From positions 1-64,000 of the forward strand of contig JAEUIA010000073.1 in assembly GCA_016795245.1 (NCBI GenBank): DNA of 64,000 bases, in the 5' to 3' direction. Position numbers and translations under genes: made by a program. Below the pieces are notes generated by a model. It saw nothing but the letters and a program-made list of their open reading frames with translations, did no database searches and was not told the origin of the DNA. Origin of the DNA: Planctomycetota bacterium. GTDB taxonomy: Bacteria > Planctomycetota > UBA1135 > GCA-002686595. Shown here one piece after another: positions 27,666-38,352 of the stretch (its first letter is position 1; each line of letters opens with the position of its first letter).

Positions 27666-29822
27666 ATGCCCTCTCCCAGGCGGCTTCGCTCCGGATCCAT
27701 GAACTCGCTCTCGATTCCTGTCCTGAATGCACTTTCGGCCCGCGAGGCACGGCCCGCGCCGGTCGGGCGGTCGACCGCGCAGCTCTCGATTCTAGCGCTC
27801 GGGTGCGGGATCCTCGTGGCCGCCGCAGGTTGCCGCGGACCTGCGGTCGTCGAAGCTCAGGCGGCGGCGGCGGCCGAGGAGGCCCGTGTCCAGCGCGCGG
27901 TCGACGACCGGCTGCGGGCGATCTTCCCCGAGGTTCAGGGTGAACTGACGCGGGCGGCGATCCTGCGCGCGTTGCTCGCGGGGGGCGCGGAGGAGAGCGG
28001 GACGGACGACGTGCCCGCGGCGGCGATCCTCTCGATTCGGCGCGGCGACTACGATCTCGCGCGCGGGCAACTGGGCGAGCTGGTCACGGCCGAAGAAGTC
28101 GCCAAGGCGCGCGAGTTTCTGGCCCGCGACGATCAACGCGCGGCGGTCCTGGTCTTGGATCACGCCGTCGCGACGGCACCGGACAGCGCCGAGCTGCGCC
28201 TCATGCGCGGCGAGGCGGAACTCGCGCTGGCGCAGCAGACCGGCGATCTGGAGTTCGCGCGGCGTGCGCTGGCGGATTTCCAAGAGGCCGCGCGCTTGCG
28301 CCCTGGTGCGCGCGCGGCGCTGGGCGCGAGCCGTGCGGCACGCGTCCTCGGAGATGCGGACGAGGCACTGACGCGCGCGCGCGAGGGCATCGAGGCGCTC
28401 GCGGGCGCGGATCTCGCGTTGCCCGGAGACGCGACGCCCGAGCGCGTGTGGGCCGAGGCCGCGTTGGCGTCCGGCTCCCGCAGCGAAAACTCAGGACTCG
28501 AGCGCGAGACGCGCACGGCCTTGTACTCCGCGATCGCGCGCGCGCCGGAAGACCCGTGGGCGTGGCGCCAGCTCGCGCACGCCGAATTCGCGCGCGGAGA
28601 CGCGCAATCCGCGCAGCAGATCTCCGGCCGCGGGCTGGCGCTCTTCCCCGAAGACGCCGTGTTGCACGCGACACTCGCGTCCGCGCTGTACAAATCGTCC
28701 GGGCGAGAGGGAATCATCGCCGAGTACGAACGCCTCGCTGCGCGGAATCCGCGCAGCGCGCGCGCGCACTGGACGCTGGGCCGCGAACGGCTCGAAGCCG
28801 CGCTCGATGCGCTCGCCGCCGGCAAGCCCGATGCGCGCGCCTTCCGAGCGGCCGAAGCCGACTTCGCGCGCTGCAAGGCGCTCGCCGACGCGTCCAAGGA
28901 TGCGCTCGCGGCCGAATGCGCGGAAGAGAGCGCCTTCTGCCGCACGGGCCTGGGCTGGTCGCTGCTCGCCTCCGGCGATCTGGACGGCGCGCGCGACGCG
29001 TTCTTGTCGGTCGACGACGCCGCGAAAGGCCGCCTGTCGGCGGATCGCGCGCCGCGACTCGAGAGCGGACTCACGGGCCTCGCCCTGGTCGGCACGCAGT
29101 ACGTGGCGCGCAAGAACACACGCGATGCCGCGGGCATCGTCGCGCTGGAAAAAGCCGCGCGCGTCTTCGACTACTTGCACGAGTACGAGCGCTCGAACGC
29201 GCGCTTCGCGGCACTGGCGGCGGAATCCAATCGCGATGCGGCGATCGCGATCGAGATCGACGCGCGCGCGCTGACTTCAGCCGGCAAGATCGACGAAGCC
29301 AATCGGCGGCTCGCACGCGCGCGGGAGCTGATGGAGAAAGCGCTCGCCGCCTACCGCACCGCGATTACACTGGCACCCGACGATGCGCGCATCTTGCGCG
29401 ACGCCGGGCAGGTCCTCACGAACTATCTGCAGCGCGATGCCGAGACGGCCCGCGGCTGGCTCGAGCGCTCCGTGCTCTTGGGCAAGACGCGCGCCGAGCG
29501 CATCGCCGCTGAACGCACGGCCGCCGGCGCCGGCGAGGCGGCACGCAAATTCGCGCGCGAACTCGAAGAGGTCGAATCCCTTCTGAGCGACGCCTATCAG
29601 ATCCTGGGCGTGCTCGACTTGACGCTGAAGGGCGACCCGGTCGCGGCGCGCGCGTGGTTCGAAAAATGCCTCGCCACCGGTCCGGACCCGAGCGAAGAGG
29701 TTCGCGGCCCCTCCGGCTGGCTCGCACGAGCCACGGACGCGATCGAATCGAAACGAGACACCCGCGTGCGCGATGAATCGCGCTGGGCGGCCCCTGTCAC
29801 AGCTGCGGCGAAAAAACCCTGA
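27666..29822 (+). CDS. TPR-repeat lipoprotein
   Basis: A 718-residue protein. A leader with the hydrophobic stretch LSILALGCGILVAAAGC gives a lipobox with Cys56. ATG 27699 is an alternative start 11 codons further in. The rest is a long all-helical, Ala/Arg/Glu-rich array of tetratricopeptide-like repeats such as LRLMRGEAELALAQ and AWRQLAHAEFARGDAQSAQ. Such proteins scaffold periplasmic or outer-membrane complexes. It is followed after 60 bp by a second TPR lipoprotein. The partner is unknown. Confidence 0.78.
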   Translation: MPSPRRLRSGSMNSLSIPVLNALSAREARPAPVGRSTAQLSILALGCGILVAAAGCRGPAVVEAQAAAAAEEARVQRAVDDRLRAIFPEVQGELTRAAILRALLAGGAEESGTDDVPAAAILSIRRGDYDLARGQLGELVTAEEVAKAREFLARDDQRAAVLVLDHAVATAPDSAELRLMRGEAELALAQQTGDLEFARRALADFQEAARLRPGARAALGASRAARVLGDADEALTRAREGIEALAGADLALPGDATPERVWAEAALASGSRSENSGLERETRTALYSAIARAPEDPWAWRQLAHAEFARGDAQSAQQISGRGLALFPEDAVLHATLASALYKSSGREGIIAEYERLAARNPRSARAHWTLGRERLEAALDALAAGKPDARAFRAAEADFARCKALADASKDALAAECAEESAFCRTGLGWSLLASGDLDGARDAFLSVDDAAKGRLSADRAPRLESGLTGLALVGTQYVARKNTRDAAGIVALEKAARVFDYLHEYERSNARFAALAAESNRDAAIAIEIDARALTSAGKIDEANRRLARARELMEKALAAYRTAITLAPDDARILRDAGQVLTNYLQRDAETARGWLERSVLLGKTRAERIAAERTAAGAGEAARKFARELEEVESLLSDAYQILGVLDLTLKGDPVAARAWFEKCLATGPDPSEEVRGPSGWLARATDAIESKRDTRVRDESRWAAPVTAAAKKP

Positions 29823-29881
29823 AGATTCCTGCTGAAAACTCCTGCATTCGAGTGCGCGACGAGCGTACCTCCCCATTGAAC

Positions 29882-31651
29882 ATGTTCACCATCATCAGCC
29901 TGCTCATCCTGCCCCTGTTCAGTTGCGCGGCACCCGCCGAGGCCGAATCGGTCGACGCGCTGATCGCGCGCGGCCGCGTGTTGCTCACCGAGGGCAAACC
30001 GCTCGAGGCACAAGCGCTGTTCGAAGCGGCGGAAGCCCAGGACGGCGCTTCGCTGAAGACGCGCATGTGGACGCTGCGCAGCTGGCTGCCGCAAGGTCGC
30101 GTCAACGACACGCTGAACGAGATCGACAAGCTCGATCGCGCCGGCACGAAGGGGCCCGAGATGGACTACCTCTACGGGATGGCGTTCGCGTTCAAGGCCA
30201 AGGGCTACATCGAAGAACGCGCGCCTGCCGGTGTCGTCGACATGGCGTTCCAGGATGCGGTGCGCTACCTCGACAAGGCCACGCGCGTCGATGCGGTGCG
30301 CTTCGCCGACGCGTTCGCGCCGCTGGCCGAGTCCGCGTGGTACGCGCGCCAGCTGCCGCTCGCGCGTTCCGCCGCGGACAAGGCCACGCGTCTCGCGCCC
30401 ACCGACCCCGAGATGCAGCTCTTGCTCGGACAGGTCGCGATCGCACAGTTCGTCGCCTCCAATGCGATCGAAGCGGAGAAGGACCTCGCGCGCAGCCATT
30501 GGGACACCGCCTGTGCCGCCAATCTGAAGGCTGCACAATTGCTGGGGACAGTCGGCACGCCGGCCGCGCGCGCGCGCACGGCGACACCCCATCTCGAACT
30601 GGCGCGGGCTTTCGGCTGGAAGAAGATGAGCGCGGAGGCGGCGCGCGAGTACGCGCTCGCGCTGGGCTACGACCCCTCGATCGTCGATTTCGGCGAAGTC
30701 CGCGGCGCCCTGGATCCGGCGCAATTCGTGACGACGCTCGAAGCGGGCTGCAAGAATTTCGTCGACAACTGGGGACCCGAGAATCCGGGGGACGCCACGA
30801 TCCAATGGTGGCTCGGCTTCGCGCAGTTCGACCAGAAGCAGTACGCCGCGGCCGAAGCCGCGTTCTTGGCTGCGGTCAAGAAACGTCCGGACTACTACAA
30901 CTCCTGGTTCTACACGGCGCTCGCGCGCTACCACCAGCAGAAGTACGCCGAGGCGATCGAGGCGCTGCGCAAGAACTTCGACGAGAACCCGGTCGACCTC
31001 GTGGCCTCGATCGACGGCAACCGCGGCTACAACATCCCGATCATCGACTTCTTGATCGGCTGGAGCGCACAGAAGAACCGCAATCTGGACGCCGCGTTTT
31101 TGAGCGAGGTCGAAACCGCAGTCGCACCTGAACACGCGCCGTACTGGAACAACCTCGGACTGTTCTACCGCGACGCGGGCGACGCGCTCGCGCGGTCCAA
31201 GAAGGAAACCGACAAGGCCCGCGCCAAGGAGCTGTGGGAGAAGTCGCTCGTCGCGTACGAGAAATCGCTGTCGCTCGCGCCCGACGATCCCAATTACATG
31301 AACGATCTGGCCGTGATCCTCGACTACAACCTGCAGCGCGAACTGCCGCGAGCGAAGGCGCTGTACGCGAAGGCCCTGGAGCGCGCGACCGCGGAATTGG
31401 AGCGCAAGGACCTCACGTCGGCTGTGCGCGAGTTGCGGGTGATGGCGGCGCGCGACGCCAAGAACAATCTCGAGCGGCTGGTGCGCCAGGCCGAGAAGGA
31501 AAAGGAGCGCGAAAAAGCCAAGGAGCAGGAGAAGAAGGACACGCCGCCCGCGCCGGTGCCTGTCCCGCCAGAGAAGAAGGACGCCGAAAAAGAGGGCGGA
31601 GAAAAGAAGGAAGGCCTGAAGCAGGACGTTCGCGCGGCAGTCGTGCGCTAG
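29882..31651 (+). CDS. TPR-repeat lipoprotein (second of a pair)
   Basis: A 589-residue protein. The short signal MFTIISLLILPLFSC ends in a lipobox with Cys15. TPR-like helices run through most of the length, for instance DALIARGRVLLTEGKPLEAQ and NSWFYTALARYHQQKYAEA. The last ~60 residues are a Lys/Glu/Pro-rich charged tail. The ATG at 29882 puts the signal peptide at the N-terminus, while an upstream start at 29852 would not. It is co-directional with the preceding TPR lipoprotein and the next gene, likely one operon. Confidence 0.78.
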   Translation: MFTIISLLILPLFSCAAPAEAESVDALIARGRVLLTEGKPLEAQALFEAAEAQDGASLKTRMWTLRSWLPQGRVNDTLNEIDKLDRAGTKGPEMDYLYGMAFAFKAKGYIEERAPAGVVDMAFQDAVRYLDKATRVDAVRFADAFAPLAESAWYARQLPLARSAADKATRLAPTDPEMQLLLGQVAIAQFVASNAIEAEKDLARSHWDTACAANLKAAQLLGTVGTPAARARTATPHLELARAFGWKKMSAEAAREYALALGYDPSIVDFGEVRGALDPAQFVTTLEAGCKNFVDNWGPENPGDATIQWWLGFAQFDQKQYAAAEAAFLAAVKKRPDYYNSWFYTALARYHQQKYAEAIEALRKNFDENPVDLVASIDGNRGYNIPIIDFLIGWSAQKNRNLDAAFLSEVETAVAPEHAPYWNNLGLFYRDAGDALARSKKETDKARAKELWEKSLVAYEKSLSLAPDDPNYMNDLAVILDYNLQRELPRAKALYAKALERATAELERKDLTSAVRELRVMAARDAKNNLERLVRQAEKEKEREKAKEQEKKDTPPAPVPVPPEKKDAEKEGGEKKEGLKQDVRAAVVR

Positions 31652-31666
31652 TTCCGGGCCTGCGCG

Positions 31667-32695
31667 ATGGATCTCCCCATCCGGCTGGTCGAAGCGCGCA
31701 CGGCTGAAAAGCTCGTGAGCGTCGACGGAGCCTGGAATCAGCCCGGCCTGAACTTGTCGCACTGGCCGGGCAACACCACGCCGCCTGAGTTGAAGCGCGA
31801 TCTCTCGACCGAGGTCGTGTTCGCGTTCCAGAAGCTCCCGCAGGAGCGGCGCGCGGAGTTGTCACGCGGGTGTGTCGCACTGGCGAACAATCACTACGAC
31901 ACCGACGGCATCTGCGCGCTGTTCGCGGCGCGCCATCCCGAGCGCGCGCTGCGGCTCGAGCGGGAACTGGTCGACATCGCCCGCGCCGGAGATTTTTTTC
32001 AACTCCCGAGCGAGCGCGCCTTCCAACTCGATGTCGTCTTGAACGGCCTCGTCGACCCGGATCGTTCACCTTGGCGGGACAGGTTCGCAGGTCTGGACGA
32101 CCGCGCGCGGCGCGAGCTCGTCATGTGCGCAGCCGTCGACACACTGGACGACGTCGTGACCGGCGATCTGGACCGCTTCGACGTGCTGTGGCGCGGTCCG
32201 CTCGAACGTCTGCGCGCCGATCGAGCTGCGCTCGCGTCTTGCACGCGCGACGACATCGCGCACCTGGATCTGTGCGTCTTCACCGCGCGCGGCACGCGTG
32301 CCTTCGATCCAGGTCGGCATGCGCTGTTCGGTTCCACCGCCGCGGGCCGCATCCTCGCGATCGGTGAGCGTCCGACCGGTGCGACCTATCGTTTCTTGAT
32401 CGGCACGAGTTCGTGGTTCGACCTCGTGACGCCGCGCATCCTGGCGCGGCCCGCGCTCGCGGAACTCAGCCGCCGCTTGAACGCGCTGGAGGGTTCCGAC
32501 GAGAACTCCGAGGTCGCGTGGCGCCATCACCTCGACCTCACGCCCTCGCCGGAGTTGTGGTTCGGCCGCGAGGGACAGCCGCTCTTCTCCGAGCACGCGC
32601 CGTGTCTGGAGCCGAGCCGACTCGCACCCGCGATCGTGCGCCGCGAGATCCTCGAAGCGCTGCGGGCCAACTGGGAATTCCCGGACGACGCGTGA
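31667..32695 (+). CDS. Conserved protein of unknown function (DUF6687-like)
   Basis: A 342-residue soluble protein without a signal peptide. I recall similar proteins annotated as DUF6687, but cannot verify this here. A conspicuous motif near residue 70 is LANNHYDTDGICALFAARHP. Its HYDTDG core resembles the DHH-type D-H/T-D-x-D metal-binding loops, so a phosphoesterase-like activity is possible but speculative. It starts 15 bp after the TPR lipoprotein gene and is probably co-transcribed. Confidence 0.65.
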   Translation: MDLPIRLVEARTAEKLVSVDGAWNQPGLNLSHWPGNTTPPELKRDLSTEVVFAFQKLPQERRAELSRGCVALANNHYDTDGICALFAARHPERALRLERELVDIARAGDFFQLPSERAFQLDVVLNGLVDPDRSPWRDRFAGLDDRARRELVMCAAVDTLDDVVTGDLDRFDVLWRGPLERLRADRAALASCTRDDIAHLDLCVFTARGTRAFDPGRHALFGSTAAGRILAIGERPTGATYRFLIGTSSWFDLVTPRILARPALAELSRRLNALEGSDENSEVAWRHHLDLTPSPELWFGREGQPLFSEHAPCLEPSRLAPAIVRREILEALRANWEFPDDA

Positions 32696-32759
32696 GCCGC
32701 GCACCGCTTCCGGGCGGTCCGTGCGGACGAACGGCCGCATTCGGTGTATTCTGGAACTC

Positions 32760-33284
<525 letters not shown>

Positions 33285-33904
33285 GGTGCGAGCGGGGTTG
33301 GGCTCGAAAACGGGGAGAAGACGAGGCGGGAGAGTCGACCAGGAAAGCGAAGAGACGAAGAAACGAAGAGACGATCGGGCGGTCAGGAGTTCATTTCGAC
33401 ACTTCCCCTTCACTTTCCCCGGCGTTCCTCTCCACGTACATACCCCATTCCCTCCGCTCGTGATTGGCCTCGTGCGGTACTCCGCGCGAGGTCAATCGCG
33501 AGCCCGCGCTGCGGAGCACGCGTTCGAATGCCGTTGCTCTTCTTTTCGCTGCGCCGTTTTCCTCTGCTTCGAGCGCCGCGGTGTCCCCGCGAACGCGAAC
33601 TCAGGAAGTACCCCTACCGTCGCGGCAGAGACCAGTCCTTGTGACTTCAAGTTGCGCGAAGCGGATGAGAAGAGCGAAGCAGGCTGAAAAGCGCAGGCAT
33701 TCGAACGCGTGCTCCGCAGCGCGGGCTCGTGATTGACCTCGCGCGGAGTACCGCACGAGGCCAATCACGAGCGGAGGGAATGGGGTATGTATGTGGAGAG
33801 GAACGCCGGGGAAAGTGAAAGGCGTGTGCGGCGGTGGGTGCGGTAAATTCGCTGCGCCCCAACGCAAGGTCATGGCGTCCTTCGCACTGACGGTTCACTC
33901 CGTC
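33285..33904. other. Intergenic region between convergent genes, largely one palindromic element
   Basis: This 620-bp gap lies between the converging SEC-C and MFS exporter genes. Positions 33409-33819 are palindrome copy 2. The ~85 bp left over on the right are plain sequence. The flank at 33300-33400 is purine-rich (gaaacgaagagacg-like repeats). No gene is seen. Confidence 0.75.
33409..33819. repeat. Large palindromic element, copy 2 (124-bp inverted arms)
   Basis: The left arm 33409-33532 is the reverse complement of 33696-33819, with about two mismatches and no indel. The inner 76 bp (33457-33532) align without gaps to the 76-bp core of copy 1 (5934-6009). Where they differ inside the nested hairpin, both strands have changed so pairing is kept (TTCGAG/CTCGAA in copy 1, TTGgCCT/AGGtCAA in copy 2). 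The outer ~48 bp of the arms are unrelated to copy 1. The central region shares the tgcgcgaagcrgatga motif. No transposase is present. Confidence 0.82.
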
Positions 33905-35128
33905 CTACACCGACGAGTTCGCGCGCCGTTGCGCCACAGTCCTCATCCACCACGACGTCATCACCACGATCACCCCGCCCGCGACGAACAACCCCTGCAC
34001 ACCGACGTAGCGCGACAGCCACCCGCCCAACATCGCCGACGCCGCGATCGCCATCGTGCGCACGCCGAACACGACACCGAACGCCGCGCCGCGCCGGTCG
34101 ATGCTGGCCTCACGCGCCGCCAACCCGAACGACAACGGTGAACTGCCCGCCATCACCGCACCGAAGACTAGCCGCGCCAGGAGCAGCAGCGCGAAGATCG
34201 GCGCCAGCCCCTGGGCGATCAGCGCGAGACCGCTCCACAAGGCCACCGTGACGAGCAACGCGGCGTGACCGTGCCGATCTCCGTATTTCCCCCACAGCGG
34301 CATCGCCAGAAGATTCACGGCCGCCATTCCGCTGAACAGCAAGCTCGTCGCCAACGAGCGCGTGTGCTCGTCGGAATGCAGCAGATCGCGCACGTGCAAT
34401 TCCAGGATCGGATTCGTGGTGCCCATCGCGAACTGGATCCAGAACACGATGGCGAGGCTCGCACGCAAGGTCTGGTTGCGCATCAGCTCGGTGAAATCGG
34501 TCCAGGACCCCTGGAGCAGGTGCACGAACGACGTCTCGCCGTGGTCGCGGCGGCGATGCAAGGGATCCTCGTGCGCCCACAGCATGATCAGCGTGGCCGA
34601 CACGAGCGACAGCAACGCCACACCGATGAACACGTAACGCAGCGGCATGACGAGCGCGAGCGCTCCGCCGATCACCGGCCCGACGATCGCACCCGCGGCG
34701 GACGCGGTCTGCAGCGAACCGGAGATGCGCCCTTGTTCGGAGACCGGCGCGACGACCGACACGAGCGTCATGCTGGGCGCGATGTAACCCGAGAACACGC
34801 CTTGGAGGATGCGCAGCACGAGCACCTGCCACGTCGACGTCGCGAACGCCATCGCGCCGACGAAGACCGTGATCGCCGCCATCGAGCGCAGCACCATGAG
34901 GCGTCGTCCGTAGCGATCACCCAGCGACCCCCAGATCGGCCCCATCAACGCCGCCGACAACGGCGCCGCCCCGTACAAGACCCCGGCCCACAGCGCGATC
35001 TCGTCGCGGTTCGTCTCCCCTAGCTGTTCGACCAGCGTCGGGAAGAACGGCAGGAAGCTCATCATCCCGACCGACGTGATCAGGTTGGCGGTCCAGACTG
35101 ACCAGTACGTGCGCTTCCACCCCTCCAT
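33905..35128 (-). CDS. MFS transporter, drug:H+ antiporter-like
   Basis: A 407-residue inner-membrane protein with about 12 hydrophobic segments. MFS motif A occurs as GSLGDRYGRR after segment 2, and a related GKYGDRHGHA follows in the second half, typical of 12-segment exporters. The closest recognisable type is the MdtG/multidrug subgroup. Substrate unknown. It is monocistronic and convergent with the SEC-C gene. Confidence 0.82.
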   Translation of the reverse strand: MEGWKRTYWSVWTANLITSVGMMSFLPFFPTLVEQLGETNRDEIALWAGVLYGAAPLSAALMGPIWGSLGDRYGRRLMVLRSMAAITVFVGAMAFATSTWQVLVLRILQGVFSGYIAPSMTLVSVVAPVSEQGRISGSLQTASAAGAIVGPVIGGALALVMPLRYVFIGVALLSLVSATLIMLWAHEDPLHRRRDHGETSFVHLLQGSWTDFTELMRNQTLRASLAIVFWIQFAMGTTNPILELHVRDLLHSDEHTRSLATSLLFSGMAAVNLLAMPLWGKYGDRHGHAALLVTVALWSGLALIAQGLAPIFALLLLARLVFGAVMAGSSPLSFGLAAREASIDRRGAAFGVVFGVRTMAIAASAMLGGWLSRYVGVQGLFVAGGVIVVMTSWWMRTVAQRRANSSV

Positions 35129-35153
35129 CGAAGCGGAAGAGGATAGCGAGCGA

Positions 35154-36659
35154 TCAGGCCGGTCGCGTCAAGACATCGGGCTGTTCGAGGACCACCGGAT
35201 CCTGCAAGCGTGCGCGAATCGCGGTGGCGAGGTTCGCGCGCCGCGCGAACACCGTGACGACATCGGGATCGAAGTGCACGCCTGCGCGTGAAACGATCCA
35301 CTCCAACGCGGCTTCGTGCGTCCAGGCGCCCTTGTACGGACGCACGCTGGTCAAGGCGTCGTAGACGTCCGCCAACGCCAGGATGCGAGCGGACAACGGG
35401 ATCTGTGTCTCCTTGAGCCCGCGCGGGTAGCCGCTGCCGTCCCACTTCTCGTGATGGCTGGCGGCGATGTCGCGCCCCATCGCCAGGAAGCCTCGACCCG
35501 CGAAGTGCTGCATGACGGTGTCGAGCGTGCGCGCGCCCAGATCGGCGTGCGACTTCATGATCTCCCACTCTTGCGGTGTGAGCTTGCCCGGCTTGAGCAG
35601 GATCGAATCCGGCACTCCGACCTTGCCGATGTCGTGCAACGCGGAAGAGCGTTCCAGGTCGTGTACCCATTGATCGGTGATCAGGTCGCGGTGGAATCCA
35701 TCCTCGCGCAAACCCTCGGCGACGAGTCGCGAATAGGCGGCGACGCGCTCGAGGTGGCGACCGGTCTCGTTGTCGCGCTGTTCGGCGAGGTGTGCGAGCG
35801 CCAGGATCGTCGCGTGCTGAGCCCGGTCGCGCTCACGGCTCTTGAACTCGTTGCGCGCCGCGACGGCGGTCGAGGCGGCGATGGAAGCCAGCATCGCGCC
35901 GTCGACGGTGTCCAGCGGACGTCGCACGCGACCGCCCAGATCAACCACGATTTCGCCGATCTTGCCGTCGCGTGTGTCGAGCGGCTCGTAGTGCATGTTC
36001 GTGCTCATCTCGGGGCCCGCGCCGGCCTCGACCGCGGCGCGCTGCGCGGAATCGTCCCAGACCTGGACGTGGACGCCGCGTCCGCCCAGCACTTCGGAAG
36101 CAGCCTGGGCCGCGACATCGACGATCTGCTGCAGGTTGGCTGCCGAACAGAGATCCTTCGTGAACGCGTGCAGTCGGCGCAGCGCCTCGCTCGAGCGGTG
36201 GATGCGGTTCTCCAGCGTCTCGGTCAGGCACTCGAACGATTCCTTGGCGAAGAGCAAGCGCTCCGACGTGATGTTCGTGTCTTCGAGTTGCGTGTGGTGC
36301 GCCAGCGCCTCGTCGATGGCGCGCACGAGCGTCTCGTAGCCGGCGGGTTTCGAGAGAAAGCGGTAGACGCCGCGCGCATGCACGGCCGCGACGGCCAGGT
36401 CGAGTTCGCTGACGCCGGTCAACAGCACGCCGACGGTCTCGGGTGAGTGCGCGTGCACCTCGCGCAGCAATTCGAGGCCGTCCATGCCGGGCATCGCGTA
36501 GTCCGAGATGACGACCGGGAACGGCCCGTCCGTCGCGAAGGCGCGGATCGCCTCGCCGGCGTTGCTCGCCGTCTTGACGTCATAGCGACGCGCCAGCATC
36601 TGAGCGAGACTGTTGCGGACCTCGTCGACGTCGTCGACGAGCAGGATTTTGGCGGTCAC
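35154..36659 (-). CDS. Response regulator with HD-GYP domain (c-di-GMP phosphodiesterase)
   Basis: A 501-residue two-domain regulator. The N-terminal receiver has ILLVDDVDE at 5-13 and phosphoacceptor Asp53 in VISDYAMPGMDG. A ~170-residue GAF-like segment follows. The C-terminal HD-GYP domain has the HD pair in LHDIGKVGVPDSILLKPGKLT and the HHEKWDGSGYPRGL signature, both intact, so c-di-GMP hydrolysis is expected. The start is a GTG at 36659, which gives a normal receiver start. The longer ORF adds a non-homologous 66-residue tail. No kinase gene is adjacent. It would lower the signal read by the riboswitch at 8818-8916. Confidence 0.88.
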   Translation of the reverse strand: MTAKILLVDDVDEVRNSLAQMLARRYDVKTASNAGEAIRAFATDGPFPVVISDYAMPGMDGLELLREVHAHSPETVGVLLTGVSELDLAVAAVHARGVYRFLSKPAGYETLVRAIDEALAHHTQLEDTNITSERLLFAKESFECLTETLENRIHRSSEALRRLHAFTKDLCSAANLQQIVDVAAQAASEVLGGRGVHVQVWDDSAQRAAVEAGAGPEMSTNMHYEPLDTRDGKIGEIVVDLGGRVRRPLDTVDGAMLASIAASTAVAARNEFKSRERDRAQHATILALAHLAEQRDNETGRHLERVAAYSRLVAEGLREDGFHRDLITDQWVHDLERSSALHDIGKVGVPDSILLKPGKLTPQEWEIMKSHADLGARTLDTVMQHFAGRGFLAMGRDIAASHHEKWDGSGYPRGLKETQIPLSARILALADVYDALTSVRPYKGAWTHEAALEWIVSRAGVHFDPDVVTVFARRANLATAIRARLQDPVVLEQPDVLTRPA

Positions 36660-36914
36660 GAGTGGGCTCTCCGGTAAAGGACTCGTGTGACCATCGGAGC
36701 GGGATAGCGGTGTTCTTGAGCCGGGTGAGAAGACTTTGATCAGTCCGTCCCCGGAACATTCTTCACCGACGGTCCGTGTGCGTGCTCGCGGCTCTGTATC
36801 GCACGCAAGGGCGTGCACTCGTTTCACGTTTTTGGACTGAACGGACTCGACCAGCACACGCCGGCCGCGCGGCGACTATCCCGTTCGTGAGAATTCCGCC
36901 GCAGTCGCGCGCGG

Positions 36915-38279
36915 TCAGTTCTTGTAGCTCTGCAGCGGCGCCGGGATCTTTCCGCCGCGGCGCACAAGCACTTCGCAACTGAAACGGCCCGGGTCCTGCA
37001 CGATCGCGGTGCCGAGCAGTCCCCCCCACTCGACCGTGTCGCCGACGCCGTGACCGATCACGGGAATGAGCCGCACGGCGGTGGTCTTGGAGTTCACCAT
37101 GCCGATCGCCATCTCGTCGGCGATGATGCCCGCGATCGTCGCGACGCTCGTGTCGCCCGGCACCGCGACCATGTCGAGTCCGACGCTGCACACGCTCGTC
37201 ATCGCTTCGAGTTTCGCGAGGCTCAAGGCGCCTTCGCGCACGGCGCGGATCATGCCGGCGTCCTCGGAGACGGGGATGAATGCGCCGGACAGGCCGCCGA
37301 CGGAAGAACTCGCCATCGCGCCGCCCTTTTTCACCGCGTCGGTGAGCAACGCCAGCGCCGCCGTCGTGCCCGGAGCACCGGTGCGCTCGACGCCGATCAA
37401 TTCGAGGATCTCGGCGACCGAATCCCCTTGCGCGGGCGTCGGCGCCAACGAGACGTCGACGATGCCGAAGGTCGTACCCAGGCGCCGCGCCGCTTCGCGA
37501 CCGACCAGTTCGCCCATGCGCGTGACCTTGAACGCAGTGCGCTTGACGATCTCGGCCACCGACAAGAGGTCCGCGTCCGGTCCCAGTCGTTCCAGCGCGG
37601 AACGCACGACGCCGGGGCCGGAGACACCGACGTTGACGACGGTTTCAGGCTCGCCGATGCCGATGTGCGCGCCGGCGACGAACGGGTTGTCCTCGACCGC
37701 GTTGCAAAAGCACACGAGCTTCGCGCAACCGATGCTGCCGCGGTCGGCCGTGGCCTGAGCGGTGGCTCGGACGATGCGCGCGAAGCGCTCGACGGCGTCC
37801 ATGTTGATCCCGGCGCGCGTACTGGCGAGCGACACCGAGGAGCAGACGCGCTGCGTCTCAGCCAGTGCGGACGGAATCGAATCGAACAGCGCACTGTCGG
37901 CGACGCTGAAGCCCTTGTGCACGTAGGCCGTGAATCCGCCTATGAAATCGACGCCGCAGCGTTCGGCCGCCGCGTCCATGGCGCGCGCGAACGGCGTCAG
38001 GTCCTTGGCACCCGAGGCCGCCGCGACGAGCGCGATCGGCGTGGTGGCGATGCGCTTGTTCACGATCGGCACGCCGTAGTCGGCTGCGATCTCGCGCCCG
38101 ACGGGCACGAGTCGGGCGCCGTGGTGCACGATCTTCGCGTAGACCTTCTCGCACGCGCTCTCGATGCTCGGGTCGGCGCAGTCGAGCAGGTTGATGCCGA
38201 GCGTGATCGTGCGGATGTCGAGCGTCTCGAGCTCGAACATGCGGACGGTTTCGAGGATTTCCTGGTCGGTGAACGTCAC
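36915..38279 (-). CDS. PFL family protein (UPF0210)
   Basis: A 454-residue conserved protein of the PFL/DUF711 family, which has structural similarity to pyruvate formate-lyase but no established reaction. Family segments include [20 protein letters not shown] near the N-terminus, [20 protein letters not shown], and repeated Gly/Ser-rich loops in the C-terminal half. The start is GTG at 38279. Often paired with an ACT-domain protein (UPF0237) elsewhere. Here an ACT-domain gene lies nearby at 40396-40908, though not adjacent. It is co-directional with the upstream ATP-grasp gene. Confidence 0.85.
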   Translation of the reverse strand: MTFTDQEILETVRMFELETLDIRTITLGINLLDCADPSIESACEKVYAKIVHHGARLVPVGREIAADYGVPIVNKRIATTPIALVAAASGAKDLTPFARAMDAAAERCGVDFIGGFTAYVHKGFSVADSALFDSIPSALAETQRVCSSVSLASTRAGINMDAVERFARIVRATAQATADRGSIGCAKLVCFCNAVEDNPFVAGAHIGIGEPETVVNVGVSGPGVVRSALERLGPDADLLSVAEIVKRTAFKVTRMGELVGREAARRLGTTFGIVDVSLAPTPAQGDSVAEILELIGVERTGAPGTTAALALLTDAVKKGGAMASSSVGGLSGAFIPVSEDAGMIRAVREGALSLAKLEAMTSVCSVGLDMVAVPGDTSVATIAGIIADEMAIGMVNSKTTAVRLIPVIGHGVGDTVEWGGLLGTAIVQDPGRFSCEVLVRRGGKIPAPLQSYKN

Positions 38280-38352
38280 TGCACGGCTCCGCGGGCGCGA
38301 GACGATACACGATTCGACCGGAGTGCGGCGCGCCGTCTCTGCGACGCGGCGG

